The notes under the pieces are model-generated. The model saw nothing but the letters and a program-made list of their open reading frames with translations. It was not told the DNA's origin and did not search any database. Of a stretch of DNA of 64,000 nucleotides, positions 42,489 through 53,774 are shown one piece after another. The first letter of the stretch is position 1; the number at the start of each line of letters is the position of its first letter. The position numbers and the translations under genes were made by a program. The stretch covers positions 17,313,501 through 17,377,500 of the forward strand of contig OX344749.2 in NCBI GenBank assembly GCA_947034885.2. Direction: 5' to 3'. Source of the stretch: Thuidium tamariscinum. Its lineage: Eukaryota > Streptophyta > Bryopsida > Hypnales > Thuidiaceae.

Positions 42489-42501
42489 TTAACTTGTTTA
42501 A

Positions 42502-42707
42502 CCCCTAAACGATGCACAAGCCATATTCTGATCAATGAACAAGAGAGAATCTTTTTGTATAGGACAGAAATACAATTATTCATCCTCGAAATGAGGGATG
42601 GAAAGGGAAGATCTTCTACATGATTTTGACATCCAACAAGAGCTTTTGAATTTTTCGTAACCAAATGATTTCCATGGTATCAAAATTCAAGATTTCCAAT
42701 TTAGGGG
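42502..42707. mobile_element. Small TTAA-type MITE (family S)
   Basis: A 206-bp segment that begins CCCCTAAACGATGCAC after TTAA (42498-42501) and ends CAATTTAGGGG followed by TTGA (42708-42711), a one-base variant of TTAA. The inverted ends agree over CCCCTAAA only. No other copy was recognised here, so the call rests on the ends alone. Confidence 0.45.
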
Positions 42708-42711
42708 TTGA

Positions 42712-43603
42712 CATCCTGAATTCCTGAGTCCTGAATGGGAAATAAAATCCGTTTCATTTGTTTAAAACAGAAGAAGGTGGGAATAAGCTGAATGTTGTCC
42801 TCACTCTCAAGTCTGGATGGAGTCTGAACGAGATTTGATTTGCATTACTCAAGCAAATCATTGTGAAACATCCAGCTGGTGACAGAGATTGAGTAAAATT
42901 TGTTCTGACAGGTAACATAAGTTTTAATTAATTCAGATGGACCCAGGTTTTTTCTTTTTTTTCCTTTTTTTCTTTTGGACACAGACCCAGTTTTTTTTTT
43001 CCTTCCAGGCACCCAGACAGTGCCTGAGTCTCACTGCCAACTAGAACTAAGTTCCTGCAGCAGCTAATTGTCCCATTCGACCCACCTTCCTTGTGGACTT
43101 GTGCAGCCAAGGGGCAATGCCAACTCTCAGAGTACATGTACATACACGCAATTTGAGTTGCAAGTACAAGGGGTATATTTTAAATTATTATTATTATTTT
43201 TTAATTGCTCTTTCCTTCCATTGAGAATGGAGGACATCAGATGTTTTTTGTTCATTTCTTGTGAAGTGCCAAAGTGGTGATATTTCATTTTATTGTGGAG
43301 CTCCAAATCTCAACATTCATCCATATATTGGATAGAAAAAATCATAGTAGCATGTAGTACATATCTATCATTCTATTTTCATCCTTTATTTGGTGATTTC
43401 ATTGATTGTTTTAAAAAAATTTAAGTTTATTGGCGATTTCATCCAAAATTTTACTATTTTGTTTTTTTCCTATAGGCTTGGTACCAAGCCAAAATTTTTG
43501 GTGCAATTTTGCACCAAATCGCCAAAAAAACCCACCCTGGAAGACATTCCATGTATCTTTTGCGGCAAAAGTTCATCCAACATACAAGCTTACCGTAACT
43601 TAA
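42712..43603. other. Intergenic DNA with repeat E copy 2
   Basis: Apart from the E copy at 43258-43410 and a LINE-tail-like TCCGTTTCATTTGTTTAAAA near 42749, no feature is clear. T-rich tracts at 42945-43000 and a TATTATTATT run near 43190 are present. Confidence 0.4.
43258..43410 (+). repeat. Dispersed repeat E, copy 2
   Basis: Counterpart of 36795-36945 (GAAGTGCCAAAGTGGTGATAT, GCTCCAAATCTCAACATTCA, ATATTGGATAGAAAA). It continues beyond TTGGTGATTTCATTGATTG, where the other copy is replaced by LINE sequence. Confidence 0.6.
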
Positions 43604-44240
43604 CCCCTAAATGCCCGAGACACCCAAATGTGGTGTTGAAGAAACTTTGAAGTTAAATAAAACCTTACCAAATTCTATTTTTAGTAGTTTATATTTTTGG
43701 AAGATTCTTTTTGAAGTTTAGTTTTGGCATCAATAATCCAATTTTGAAAATGAATGATAGTGATTTTTCTATACAAGTTTTTGTGCAAGGGTACCCATTG
43801 CAATCTTTACTTCATGTAGCGTTAAGAGCTCTTGGAAATGAGCCTCACATACACTAGATCTTGGATCAAAAATTTCAGTCTAAATTCATTTAAAAAAATT
43901 ACAAAGTAATTTTTAAGAAGCCATAAATTGATTGGGGTTATACATGTTAGGCCCTTTAACCTCATATTTTTTTTGGTCACCATTGTTTTAGATTTGACTT
44001 GTGAAAAGAGGATTGAAAGATTTTTGCAGTTTTAACACCCTCATGGTCAAACCTTATAATCTTTCACTTTGTAAGTGATATTGTTGTGTTTTCTTTTCCC
44101 ATGAGATCTCTAACATGTCTAGTTTGAATTTGTATGGTTACAATTCCAAAAAAATTGATACAACTTATCAAAATGTTGGCATTTTGTTCAATTTAAAGCA
44201 AATTCCAAGACACTCAAAACAGGCCCTGGGCATTTAGGGG
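43604..44240 (+). mobile_element. Family L TTAA-type MITE (L1)
   Basis: A 637-bp element following TTAA at 43600-43603. Left end CCCCTAAATGCCCGAGAC; right end GGCCCTGGGCATTTAGGGG, giving 13 bp of perfect inverted identity (CCCCTAAATGCCC). The right flank is GTAA, one base off TTAA. The partial relative at 33536-33930 shares its interior. It encodes no protein. Confidence 0.75.
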
Positions 44241-44662
44241 GTAACTTAACCTTCAGCTTGCTCCCACCAGCCAGAAGTGACTGGCCGGCTCTGTATTTTC
44301 TCTCTGTTGCAGTGTCATCCCATTTCATTTACAAGTTATAAAAAAAATGCAAAAAATGAAACCACTACAGTAGCAACACAAACCTCTCACTTCTCATTTG
44401 TTTAAAAAAAACCCAAAAAAGTCTCACTTCTGCTCGGATACTGGATGAAGTTAAGTTCTATGCAATCAAGTCACTGGCTCACTGAAATCTGAATTTCTGT
44501 TGAATTTTCAATATAGTCAACTAGTGTTTAGGTTTAGGATCATTACTGCCTGATGCAATGGATTATTTCATGACTCCCGCCCTGATCATAACTTAAAACT
44601 GAGCTGCAGGGTTTTTGGGCTCATCTGGTCAAACCATTTGGGGATTTCGGGATGACAAGATA

Positions 44663-44899
44663 TGGTGGGTATCTTAACCCTCAAATTGCCACTTACTTGG
44701 CAAGTGAGAGGAGGTTCCAATGCACCAAAGAACATGACATTTGGATATTGTATGTAAAAGTTATGAAGGATCATAGGTTTTTTTAGTAGATATTCTGAAT
44801 TAGTTTCTACAACACCTTTACATATTGATTTTGGAGATGTACATAGAGTGATGTTGGCACATTCAACATCTGAAGGTGCGATTGTAGGTGTACCCACCT
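44663..44899. mobile_element. Mariner-like MITE, deleted copy M7
   Basis: The right end GGTGTACCCACCT is followed by TA (44900-44901), and the left end TGGTGGGTATC follows TA. It is shorter than the others (237 bp). It keeps CACTTACTTGGCAAGTGAG, GGTTCCAATGCACCAAAGAA and GTATGTAAAAGTTATGAAGG in the reverse orientation. An internal deletion and an eroded left end indicate age. Confidence 0.7.
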
Positions 44900-44901
44900 T
44901 A

Positions 44902-45915
44902 CTTCGAATGCGTACTGATACACCACACAACAATACATTTATGTATTCTTAATTTTGGAAATGCATTAATAATTTGTTCTATTACAAAGTAATAAAATAT
45001 AAGCTTCTATAAAACGAAAAGCAAGAGCTATGGCAAAAAATAATGATTAAGGAAATTGCTCCTAATTCTAATTTTTTTTAAGAACCACCCCTCAAAGATT
45101 ATTGTCTAGAGTGCACTAAACCTATTTAAAAGCTCTTGGGTGCTTCAATTTTTACAAGCTCAAAAATTCAAAATTTATTCATCTTGTATCCTAATATTGC
45201 ATGAGAAGGAAATCTTGAATGTGTTCTTTTGATTTTCAAAAAGAAAGAGATTCAACCAAAAATAAATGGAATTTAATCCTTCATACTTGAGGAAACTACA
45301 ATGTTAATGTTATATTGTTTTTGTATTCCTTTATTGCAAGGCCAAATGCAAGAAAATCTTTCACAATTCTCCACTCACTCAAAAATTATGCAACTTTCAT
45401 ATATAATATGCTCTTTGATTGTTCTTGTCATGCTACAAAAACATTATCTTGATACAATATGCTATGCTATGATAAACGCCACTTGTAATTTTAGTTTGCC
45501 TCTATATGATCACCATATGTATAGGGGCAACTTCCTTTAGGGATTCACACTCAATGGATTATTGTCTTTGGGGTTTCAAAAATATTTCAATATACATGTA
45601 ACAAAGCAAGGCTAAAATTTTCATTTGTATTTATTCTCTAGTGTATCTAAATGTAGGATCCTTTAGTTAACTTCTTCAAGTGCATCCTCCCAAAGTTGTA
45701 GTGAAAATCCCAACCCACAACAAGTTCAATGCATCCTAACTTCAAGAAATAAGCTTTTCCAATCCTTGCCAAAGCTAAAGTTTTGTTTTTCAACATTTTA
45801 AGGAAAAAACATATGTGTCCTATGACTTGTGCATTTCAGTTAATATGTCGAAGAATGGATTGCAAGTGTATAGAAAAAATAAATTAAGAAAAATAAGACT
45901 TTCATATTCATCTAA
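44902..45915. other. AT-rich intergenic DNA, no gene seen
   Basis: A plus-strand frame of 79 codons at 45301-45540 is hydrophobic and low-complexity, without a recognisable domain. I do not call it. Confidence 0.45.
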
Positions 45916-46964
45916 TCCCCCATAGGCCCAAGGCCATTTTTCTATTAAAAAAAATCCCTCTCAAAACTACCATTTTTGCCATGTTCATTCAAGAGAATAA
46001 AAAAGAGTAATTTTATAGAATTTAATTGTAGTATTTTGTACTTTACTTGCTTGAGATCATGTGGTAAAATTTTCATGAACTTTGACTATATAGATTGGAA
46101 AATATGAGCATTCAAAGTTGAAAAAAAGAGTTACTTTAAACATTGTCCTACAATTTTAGATGATCACGATTGCCATTTTTGAAATTTTTGCACTATAAAC
46201 CTTGAATTCATGAATTTTTGTATTGGAAAAAATTGAGTTAAGAATCTAGGAAAAAATTCAAAAAAAATGTTTGACTTTCATTCCATATAAAATTGTTAAG
46301 TTAGTAGAAGTAGGTCTAAGATTGAAAGAAAATCTAAATTGTTAATAAGGTAGGTACACCCAAAAGCACCAGTTTCTCTACTGTGCCTAGTTCATGTTCT
46401 TATGTTCAAATTTTTTTACAGTCTTGTTGGTGAGTGAAAGCATGTTCCAACGCACCAAAGAATAGTGGATTTGGATACCGTATGCAAAAGTTATTAACAG
46501 TCAAAGTGTGTTTTTGAAAGCGCCATCTACAATCTGGGTACATGACTGATTTTGAAAATCTATGCACGTTGTACAGAGCGCTTTAAGGTCAGGAGCCATT
46601 TTGGGTGTACCTACCTTAGTTCTAAGATGGGATTGAAATACAATAATCTCAATGGTGAGATTGTTCTAAAACTTAATGTTGCTTTACACATGAACAAAAA
46701 TATAAACTATAAGAAAATAAAATTTAAATTTAATTTCAAATTTTTGTGGATTTACTTTTCAGCCTAGTAAGTTAAAAATTTGGGCTTTTTGTAGAATAAC
46801 TTTTTCTTTCAAGCAATGATTGAAATAAAAAATTATATTCCCGCAAAGCTAATTAGTCTTTCTATCTTGTGAGAAAGTTTCAAAAAGTTTCATTAAAAAT
46901 TGAGGTCATCGAAACATGCCCAAACACCAAATTTTCTCCCAAGGAGACAATGGGCCTTCAGGGG
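45916..46964 (+). mobile_element. Family H TTAA-type element with nested MITE (H2)
   Basis: The right end is GGGCCTTCAGGGG, followed by TTAA at 46965-46968. The left end TCCCCCATAGGCCCAAGGCC follows CTAA, a one-base variant of TTAA. Interior blocks shared with H3 and H4 are CAAAACTACCATTTTTGCC, GATCATGTGGTAAAATTTTC, GATGGGATTGAAATACAAT and AAAATTGAGGTCAT. The copy is interrupted at 46346-46618 by a mariner-like MITE. Removing it restores a continuous AAATTGTTAATAGTTCTAAG reading like the other three H copies. It has no protein. Confidence 0.7.
46348..46616. mobile_element. Mariner-like MITE, copy M5, nested in family H
   Basis: A 269-bp copy with ends AGGTAGGTACACCC and GGGTGTACCTACCT and flanking TA at 46346-46347 and 46617-46618. 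Three family H relatives have a single TA at this point (1132-1133, 54188-54189, and 57487-57488 on the reverse strand). This shows a TA target duplication directly and places the family with Tc1/mariner-type elements. Confidence 0.9.
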
Positions 46965-47469
46965 TTAAATGATTATAACTTTGAAGGGCTTCAGTTAATG
47001 AAAGAAAAAAAATTATCATTTTCTTTATCTTTTATTTTGAAAATCTTCAAACTTGAGTTTTGTCAACAACTTTATATGTTTTTTCTACTTTCATTGACCA
47101 CAAAGTCGAACTCTCAATAATTTTCATCTCATCATTCAAAATTGAATGATTCAAATATTTTTCTTTAAGTATAATCCTAAAATTTCAAATGAAAGGAATT
47201 AATTTCTTTAGAACAAATTTATAACTACCTACTTTGTTATTGAAAACAATAAAAGCTTTGTAGCTCTTGCAATATTTATTGGAATGACATGAAACAAAAC
47301 TTTGTATGTAAATTTGTATTGATTCTAAAGATTTTATGCTAAAATTCCAAATTATATAGTCATTGCTCAATTTTTTTTTAAATGGGCTTTTGAGCTTTTT
47401 AATTTCCCAAGGACAATAAGGTTACCATAAAAGTTAATCTTTTGGATACTTTATGAATCACTTGCTTGA
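46965..47469. other. AT-rich intergenic DNA, no gene seen
   Basis: Nothing beyond AT-rich sequence. Possible remote family A/H phrases near 47050-47160 (CATCATTCAAAATTGAATGATTCAAA). Confidence 0.4.
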
Positions 47470-48010
47470 CCCCTAAAAGTCCAAACACCATTTTTTTCAC
47501 AATATAACAATTTTAGGCAATTATCTACAAACAAAATTTTTATTTTTTTTCTTTAAAATTTTCACAAAACATATGCCCACGGAATAGGTTTAAAGCATAA
47601 TAATTTTCATAACTTTGGACTACATAATTCAAAAGTCATTGCATAATATATAATTTTCATTGCTCATCTGACAATTCAAGTAGCTCAAAAAAAATTTAAG
47701 AATTAAAAGAAAAATTCTAAATTTATGTATATGCGGAAAGCTTTTATTCTTTATGTTTTCATTAATGAATTGAAAGTTGTGAGGAATTTTAGTATGCAAG
47801 TAGTTATAGAATCTCTACTCTAGAATAAACTTTAAAGTGCATTATTTGACTTAATCTTCAATATTTTTGAAATAAAAAAATAGGGATTAGATTATTTATT
47901 ACAACATTACAACCATAGGATTGACTTTCTTCAATTCCATAACTAAATTCTTAGCAATTTATTATTTTAAATTATATTCTACTTCTTTCTACTTTCTATT
48001 TTTTTCAAGC
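47470..48010 (-). mobile_element. Family A element, truncated reverse copy (A-i)
   Basis: Begins CCCCTAAAAGTCCAAACACC after TTGA (47466-47469). It continues in reverse family A order: AATATAACAATTTTAGGCA, CCCACGGAATAGGTTTAAAGC, ATAACTTTGGACTACATAATT, GAATCTCTACTCTAGAATAAAC. Similarity fades near 48010, where a normal copy would enter its left half. Confidence 0.6.
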
Positions 48011-48741
48011 ATGAATAGGATTTTTTTTTCAAATTTTAATATGTATTTCTAATGTATTTCTTCAACATATTGCATAGAGTAAAAAGTCATAGGATTTACA
48101 CATTTTTGTGTAAATAGTTTAAAAGATGAAATCTAACTAGTTGGAAGAGTTTAAAATATTCTTTTTTTAGTACTTTTTTCAAAATTCAAGTGACTTGATC
48201 TTGCAATTTATAAGTTTTTTTATTTGAAATTTTAGGAGGGTATATTCTTACAAAATTACAAAAAGATCCTATGGTTGGGTTTGTTCATGATTAAATATAG
48301 ATGAAGATTTTAGCCTTGCTTTGGATTTGAGTACTTTGAAGTATACTGGGCCTAAAAATATTGAAAGCCTTTACGGATTGAAAACCCCCATGAGCACTCA
48401 TTGGAGTTTGAGTGAAAAAAATACCTTTTTCAAAGATGACAAAATTATGAAAAAGTTCCAAGGATGACCATTTGTACACTAGATAGAAGGATTTTTTACT
48501 ATTCATCAGACATTTAGTATCCACAACATCTTTCTAGGATTAAACATTAGTAATGTAAACAATGCTAAATTTCTTATTTTCCAATATTTTCACAAGGAAT
48601 TTCAGTCATTTGCAATGAAAATCACTTCATTTCCATTTAATAATGAATAAAAGCTATGAGAATAGTCAATTTCTTTTTATAATTGAGCAACAATCATATA
48701 ATGTGTTAGGTTGTGTATTTTTCCTCATTATTAACCCTTAA
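48011..48741. other. AT-rich intergenic DNA, no gene seen
   Basis: No repeat end or coding region was identified. The 77-codon minus-strand frame at 48291-48524 has no recognisable domain. Confidence 0.4.
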
Positions 48742-49489
48742 CCCCTCACTACCCAAGGGGACCAAAAATGTCCTCACTTAGTCTAGCAGTCAACTTCCAA
48801 GTGTTGTAACTTTTGCATCCAATGTCCAAATTCAATAAAACTTGTCGGTAAAGTTACGCATACTAGTTTGGTTTTTGTAGTAAAATTTTTCAAATCTGTC
48901 CAAGATGTATTGAGTTTTTGAAAGTCATTCGAAGTTTGCAAGTTCAGTTTGAGTTCACTACACTGCATTGAGATGGGTGCAACTTCGAGGGCTTGTAAAT
49001 TTTTCATCAAATGTTAGTTTTCAATAAAAAAAAGAATTTGGTTTTTTCCCCCGACAAAACCTACTCATTGTGGTGAAATTTTCATATCAATCCATATTGT
49101 TTTGAATGCTTGGGAGCAATTCGAAGAAGTTATAAGCTGACAAAGTTCATTGTAATGCAAAAATGTTTAGTTTTTTCCCACCAAAGAATTTTTCTTTTGG
49201 TTTTGAATCACTATGTAGTTTGAAGTTTTTTCATTTGAGTAGGTTTAGAAATCAAGTTTCACCTCCAAATGTGTTTTTAGGAAAATTTCAGCAACTTTTT
49301 CCAACACTAAAATATTATAATCTTTCAATTTATACAGTCAAATGACCCCAAATTTGATTTACACCATCTACAATATGTACACTACAAAATTGTATGGTTT
49401 AGATTTTCATACCTTTCTCACATTTAGATCTATAACACTCAAAAAGCAAGGTTGTTTTCTGACATGGTTAGGCCTTGGGCGGTAAGGGA
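48742..49489 (+). mobile_element. Family J TTAA-type element with internal tandem modules
   Basis: A 748-bp element between TTAA at 48738-48741 and TTAA at 49490-49493. Left end CCCCTCACTACCCAAGG; right end, inverted, TCCCTTACCGCCCAAGG. The interior is largely two degenerate direct modules starting near 48807 (TTGTAACTTTTGCATCCAAT) and 48990 (CTTGTAAATTTTTCATCAAA). Each proceeds to a TTCAATAAAA phrase and then a GTGGTRAAATTTTCAWATC phrase. The same module in reverse composes 6480-7057. There is no protein; the 75-codon minus frame lies across the modules. Confidence 0.7.
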
Positions 49490-49894
49490 TTAAAGGGATA
49501 GGGGTGTTTGAGCCGATAGCTCTTGTTTCTTGCCTAGTTCTTGTAACAAATATAATTCTTCATTCATGTAGAATAAATTTCACAATCACCACCATTGAAA
49601 TAAAAGGAAGACTTTTGTAGTATTTTTTTAGAAAAAGTCAACAAAATTGCAAAATATCTCAAAAAATGTCATCATGGACAAGATTGATGATGTTTGGTTA
49701 GGCAATATTTGTACTTATGATCAAATCATAATGGTGAAATTAGAATATTCAAAAGTGATCCAAAAATTCTAATTTTTTTCCCACATAGACATCTCATTAT
49801 GGTTATGATGTGCAATTTTTAACAAATCATTTTGATTTGTGGAAATAAGATACAAGGGTGTAAAGTGGCAACCTGGAGTCAATGGCGATAGTAT

Positions 49895-50365
49895 GTCTCT
49901 TGAGTGGGTAGTGAGGCATGATAACTCATTACCCACCCAAAAGAATTTTAAATTAAAAAATTATTATTAAGTCACATCCACCCACCCACAAAAAATGTTA
50001 AAGTTTAAAGTTACCCCCCCCCCCTTGTAATTTTCACAAGTCAATGTAATTGACAATCAATATGGGATTTTCAATCTCATATCTGGTATCCATATGTGTA
50101 CTAATATTTGTATCCAATACTATATCCATATTTGTACTCATATCCATATCTGTATCAAATATTAGTATAATATTATATCCATACTATCCATATCCATATT
50201 TGGACAGCTCAAGTTAAATCTCACGAGATCAACGGCTTGTGATTTTTAGAGAAATCAATGGTGATTTCAAAGGTCATCATTTTTTTTAAACAATTGACGG
50301 CTTGCAAATTTTTTGAGAGGGAGGGGCAACTAATCCAAACCAGAGTGGGTCACATCTTTTGAGAG
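49895..50365 (+). repeat. Dispersed repeat G with TATCCA-rich core, copy 2
   Basis: Counterpart of 19230-19730: a C-rich lead (with an 11-C run at 50014-50024), GACAATCAATATGGG, irregular TATCCATA hexamers, GGACAGCTCAAGTTAAATCTC, CAACGGCTTGTGATTTTT, a second TTGACGGCTTGCAAATTTTT, and GAGGGAGGGGCAACTA. The two hexamer cores differ in length and phase, as expected for an evolving microsatellite inside an otherwise conserved element. Confidence 0.6.
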
Positions 50366-50415
50366 GATAGTGAGCATAAAAGTGTGAGAGTGTGAGCCAT
50401 GAGCATATATATATA

Positions 50416-50457
<42 letters not shown>

Positions 50458-51422
50458 TAAATATTGTGCAACCATTTAAAATGTTTAATTATAATATAAA
50501 CACCTATAATATAGGTATTTGTAGCATATATGCACTATTATTATAAAAGGTTAGTATAATAAAGACACTTATATAATGAGTATATTGTATTTTAGACTCA
50601 TGGGCTTAAACTTTTAAACTTTTATATTAGCAACTCAACCTAGAGTGCCATTTATTTTCTCAAAAAATTCTCAAAAATTGATGCACTCAATCATTTTTTG
50701 ATTTGATTGCACCAATGGATTCAACAAGAAAAAATCATCTAGGATTTCTTTGTTATTCACAAACCATTAGTGAGGTTCATGTTTCAAATTTTCTAAAAAT
50801 GTAGTTGAAAAAGCAACCTAGTAGCCTTATGGTCCTTTAGGGGTTAACTTCTAAAAATATAGTCATACAAAAGAAAAAAAAATGGAATGATATAGAACTT
50901 TAAGATTTTAATTGTTTTTGTACATATGGAGAAGTCTTCACCCTCATACAATTGAAGAGTATCCATAGTCTAACTAGTATATTAGCCATCTAAATATGTT
51001 TCTAAATTTTGAGTCATATACAATTAGAATTTGAAAATTTGCATCATTTGAAGCGTATTCAAAAGTACTTTGAATAGACATAAGAATATTCAAATTTAGA
51101 CATTAGAGAATTGTTTAAAAAACAAGATTAAAGTAAAAAATTATAGAAATTTTGACATATTGGCCTTCAAATATTTGATTAATTTTTGTGATTTTATAAT
51201 TTAAAATTTAAAATATTATTATTAGAAGTGCATCAAAAAGTATTGTCAATAGATACAATCAATAACATCTAGCTTTAGACCTAGGACAACCTATATGTGC
51301 CCCCTCCTTCAAATAAAGGCCTTTGCAAATCAAGCAAAACCATACCAATAATACATCAATTTGCTATACTATTGATTTGATTTTTCTTGTTTGCTAAAGC
51401 TTCTATCATTTTTGTCTTTTAA
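50366..51422. other. AT-rich intergenic DNA, one isolated TTAA-type end
   Basis: Holds the TA run at 50405-50455. The string CCTTATGGTCCTTTAGGGG ending near 50841, followed by TTAAC, is the right end of a TTAA-type element whose left end I could not place. No coding region. Confidence 0.45.
50405..50455. repeat. (TA)n microsatellite
   Basis: About 50 bp of TA dinucleotide, interrupted once by ACTT near its left end and bounded by AAGT on the right. Confidence 0.9.
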
Positions 51423-52321
51423 CTTCCAAAAGACAAAGTTCTTTTAGCAACATAGAAATTTTGGGCAATTGATTAGGAATGGAGTTTTTAATTTAAAATA
51501 TATATAATTATACAACATATGGACAAGGAATATCTTTAAAGCCCACCAATTTTCATAACTTTTGACTACATACTTTAAAAGTTATTGCATGATATGTTGT
51601 ATCTTTTTTAATTGGGGCAATTGGGTAGATTACTAAAAATCACTTTTCTCAAGACCAAAAATTTGAAATTGGTTTTCCACATGTACATTTATGTCAAAAT
51701 CTTTGAATCATTATATTTTGATAAATGAAATGAAAGTCATGAGGAGATTTAATTTGTGTGCAATCACGGATTCTTTACTCTAAAACAAACTTTGAAGCCC
51801 TTTATTTGATTCAATTTTTAATATTTTGAAAAAAATAAAAATATTGAGTGTAGATTGTTTATTACAACATTACAACCATTAGAATTGGAATTTTCATTTC
51901 CATAACTAAATTCTTAACAATTTAGTATTTTGAATCATTCTCTGTTTCTTTTTCCTATATGTTATGTGATTCTAAATGATCTAAAACTTTTCAAGCATAT
52001 AGCCAACTCGCTTTGAAGAACAAGTACAAAGAAGCATCACCATTTTGTACATTTTTTAATACAATTGTGACCTTGTACAGTGTAGCTGCCTTTATTTTGT
52101 AAGGCCAAAAAAAGATTTATGACAATTCAAATGCTAATATCTTTCAACCAATATAGTGGAGATTTTTGAAATTTGTTCCACATCTTTTCAATCTAGCGTG
52201 CCACAAGATCCTATAGTTTCATGTGTTCTAAAAATGTTTTTTCCCTCAAATTTGGTACTCGTACTAAAAAAGGCAATTTTATAGCATTTTTGGTAAAAAC
52301 ATAGTAAAGGAACTTTAGGGG
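51423..52321 (-). mobile_element. Family A TTAA-type element, complete reverse copy (A-j)
   Basis: An 899-bp element between TTAA at 51419-51422 and TTAA at 52322-52325. The left end is worn (CTTCCAAAAGAC for CCCCTAAAAGAC), and the right end is GAACTTTAGGGG. Blocks appear in reverse family A order: AGCAACATAGAAATTTTGGGC, CATAACTTTTGACTACATAC, CTTTGAATCATTATATTTTG, TTAACAATTTAGTATTTTG, TTGGTAAAAACATAGT. It encodes no protein. Confidence 0.75.
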
Positions 52322-52325
52322 TTAA

Positions 52326-53774
52326 CTTGCTTCTAGTGCAGTGCACTTTGGTTATCTAATGTCCAATTTTTAATTTTCTTGCCTCTATTTATATTACTAT
52401 TGGATGAACTTCAAATGATATTAATTATTTGAAATTCTAATTACAAACCATGAAAAGATTACAATATAATTGGAGTGTAATTCAAGTCTATGACATCAAC
52501 AATTGAGAGGGAATTGAAGATTGATGATTTGAATTGTAATTGACAAGAACATTTTGGATGATGTCAAGAATAATTTCCAATTGAAGATTTGTCATCATGG
52601 TTGTGTGAGGTCAAATGTTAAAGCCTTGAAATGAAAGTAACAAAAGATCATAGCTAAAGATCAAGTAGAAAATGAGAGGCTAATGAATTGTTGAAGCTCT
52701 TTGCTTAGATTTGCAAAATGGGAATGAAGTTCAATGACAAGAGTGTTTTAAAAATTGTGTAAATAATGATTAAGATTTGGGGGAGATTTCTTCATCCTAA
52801 AGTTATTTGAAGAGAATAATGGATTTACATAATTGTTCTTATGGATTGTATTTAAAGATAAATTGTGAATTTTATTCTCTACAGTTCAATGAATTTAAAG
52901 AAGACTCAAGCATGAGATTGTGTAGGTCATGTTTAAGGTAATCCATTTTTATGGGAAAAGGATTTCTAAGAAAATTTCCATTGAGTTCTACAATTATCTT
53001 CTTTTGAATGGGTTAATTTAGTAGAGAGAGAGAGAGACCATGTTGGAGGATGAAATCTCAATTGTATAGGAATTAGAGATAGAATTGAAGGACCTTTATA
53101 TAGTAAAGGAATTGGAGATAGAATTGGAGATAGAATTGAAGGATCTTTATATTGAAAAATGGTTGAATGGCTTAATTGCATTTTTGCCCTTGGATATGAA
53201 TTTACCATACTACTAAAGTAGTATAATCAAAAAGCTTACATGCTTTCAAAGTGATCTTCATATAGAGATACATTTTTTTCTTCAATGTACCAATGTTGTA
53301 CATTTCAAAAGGTTGTTGCTTTTAGTGACTACTGCATTTTGACTTCAAAAATTCATAACTAATTTCATAAAGGTCCAAAAAATATAAATGACTTGGATTA
53401 GATGTCAATTCTATTTTTTCATCCCATGGAAATATACCAAAAATTGTCTAAAAGAGTTCTAGCTTCCTCCCAAACACAATTATCTCCTAAATGATCCTTC
53501 TAAGAGCAAGCTACCTTATGACAAGACAACTAAGTGGTATTTTAAAATATGCATATGTTTGTCATCTAAAGCAAAAGGATGACATTATTCATTCTTTCAA
53601 ATCATAAATTGCAAAAGATGGTGTTTGTGGCTACTCTAGCAAATGTTTTATTTTCTTTAATACAAGTATATGAGATCTTAGGACATGTTGTCAAGTTGAG
53701 ATTCTTTTTTCTATTTGATCTTTATGACTTCACTTTATTATAGATAGTGGTTTAATACTTAGATCCTTAAAAGA
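52326..53774. other. AT-rich intergenic DNA, no gene seen
   Basis: Contains a GAGAGAGAGAGAGA run near 53023-53037 and a small direct duplication of GAATTGGAGATAGAATT units at 53060-53150. The minus-strand 80-codon frame at 52966-53208 results from that duplication. Confidence 0.45.

Noticed and set aside
50405..50455. Repeat array of CRISPR type
   Set aside because: A plain TA dinucleotide run. No direct repeats with unique spacers occur anywhere in the window.
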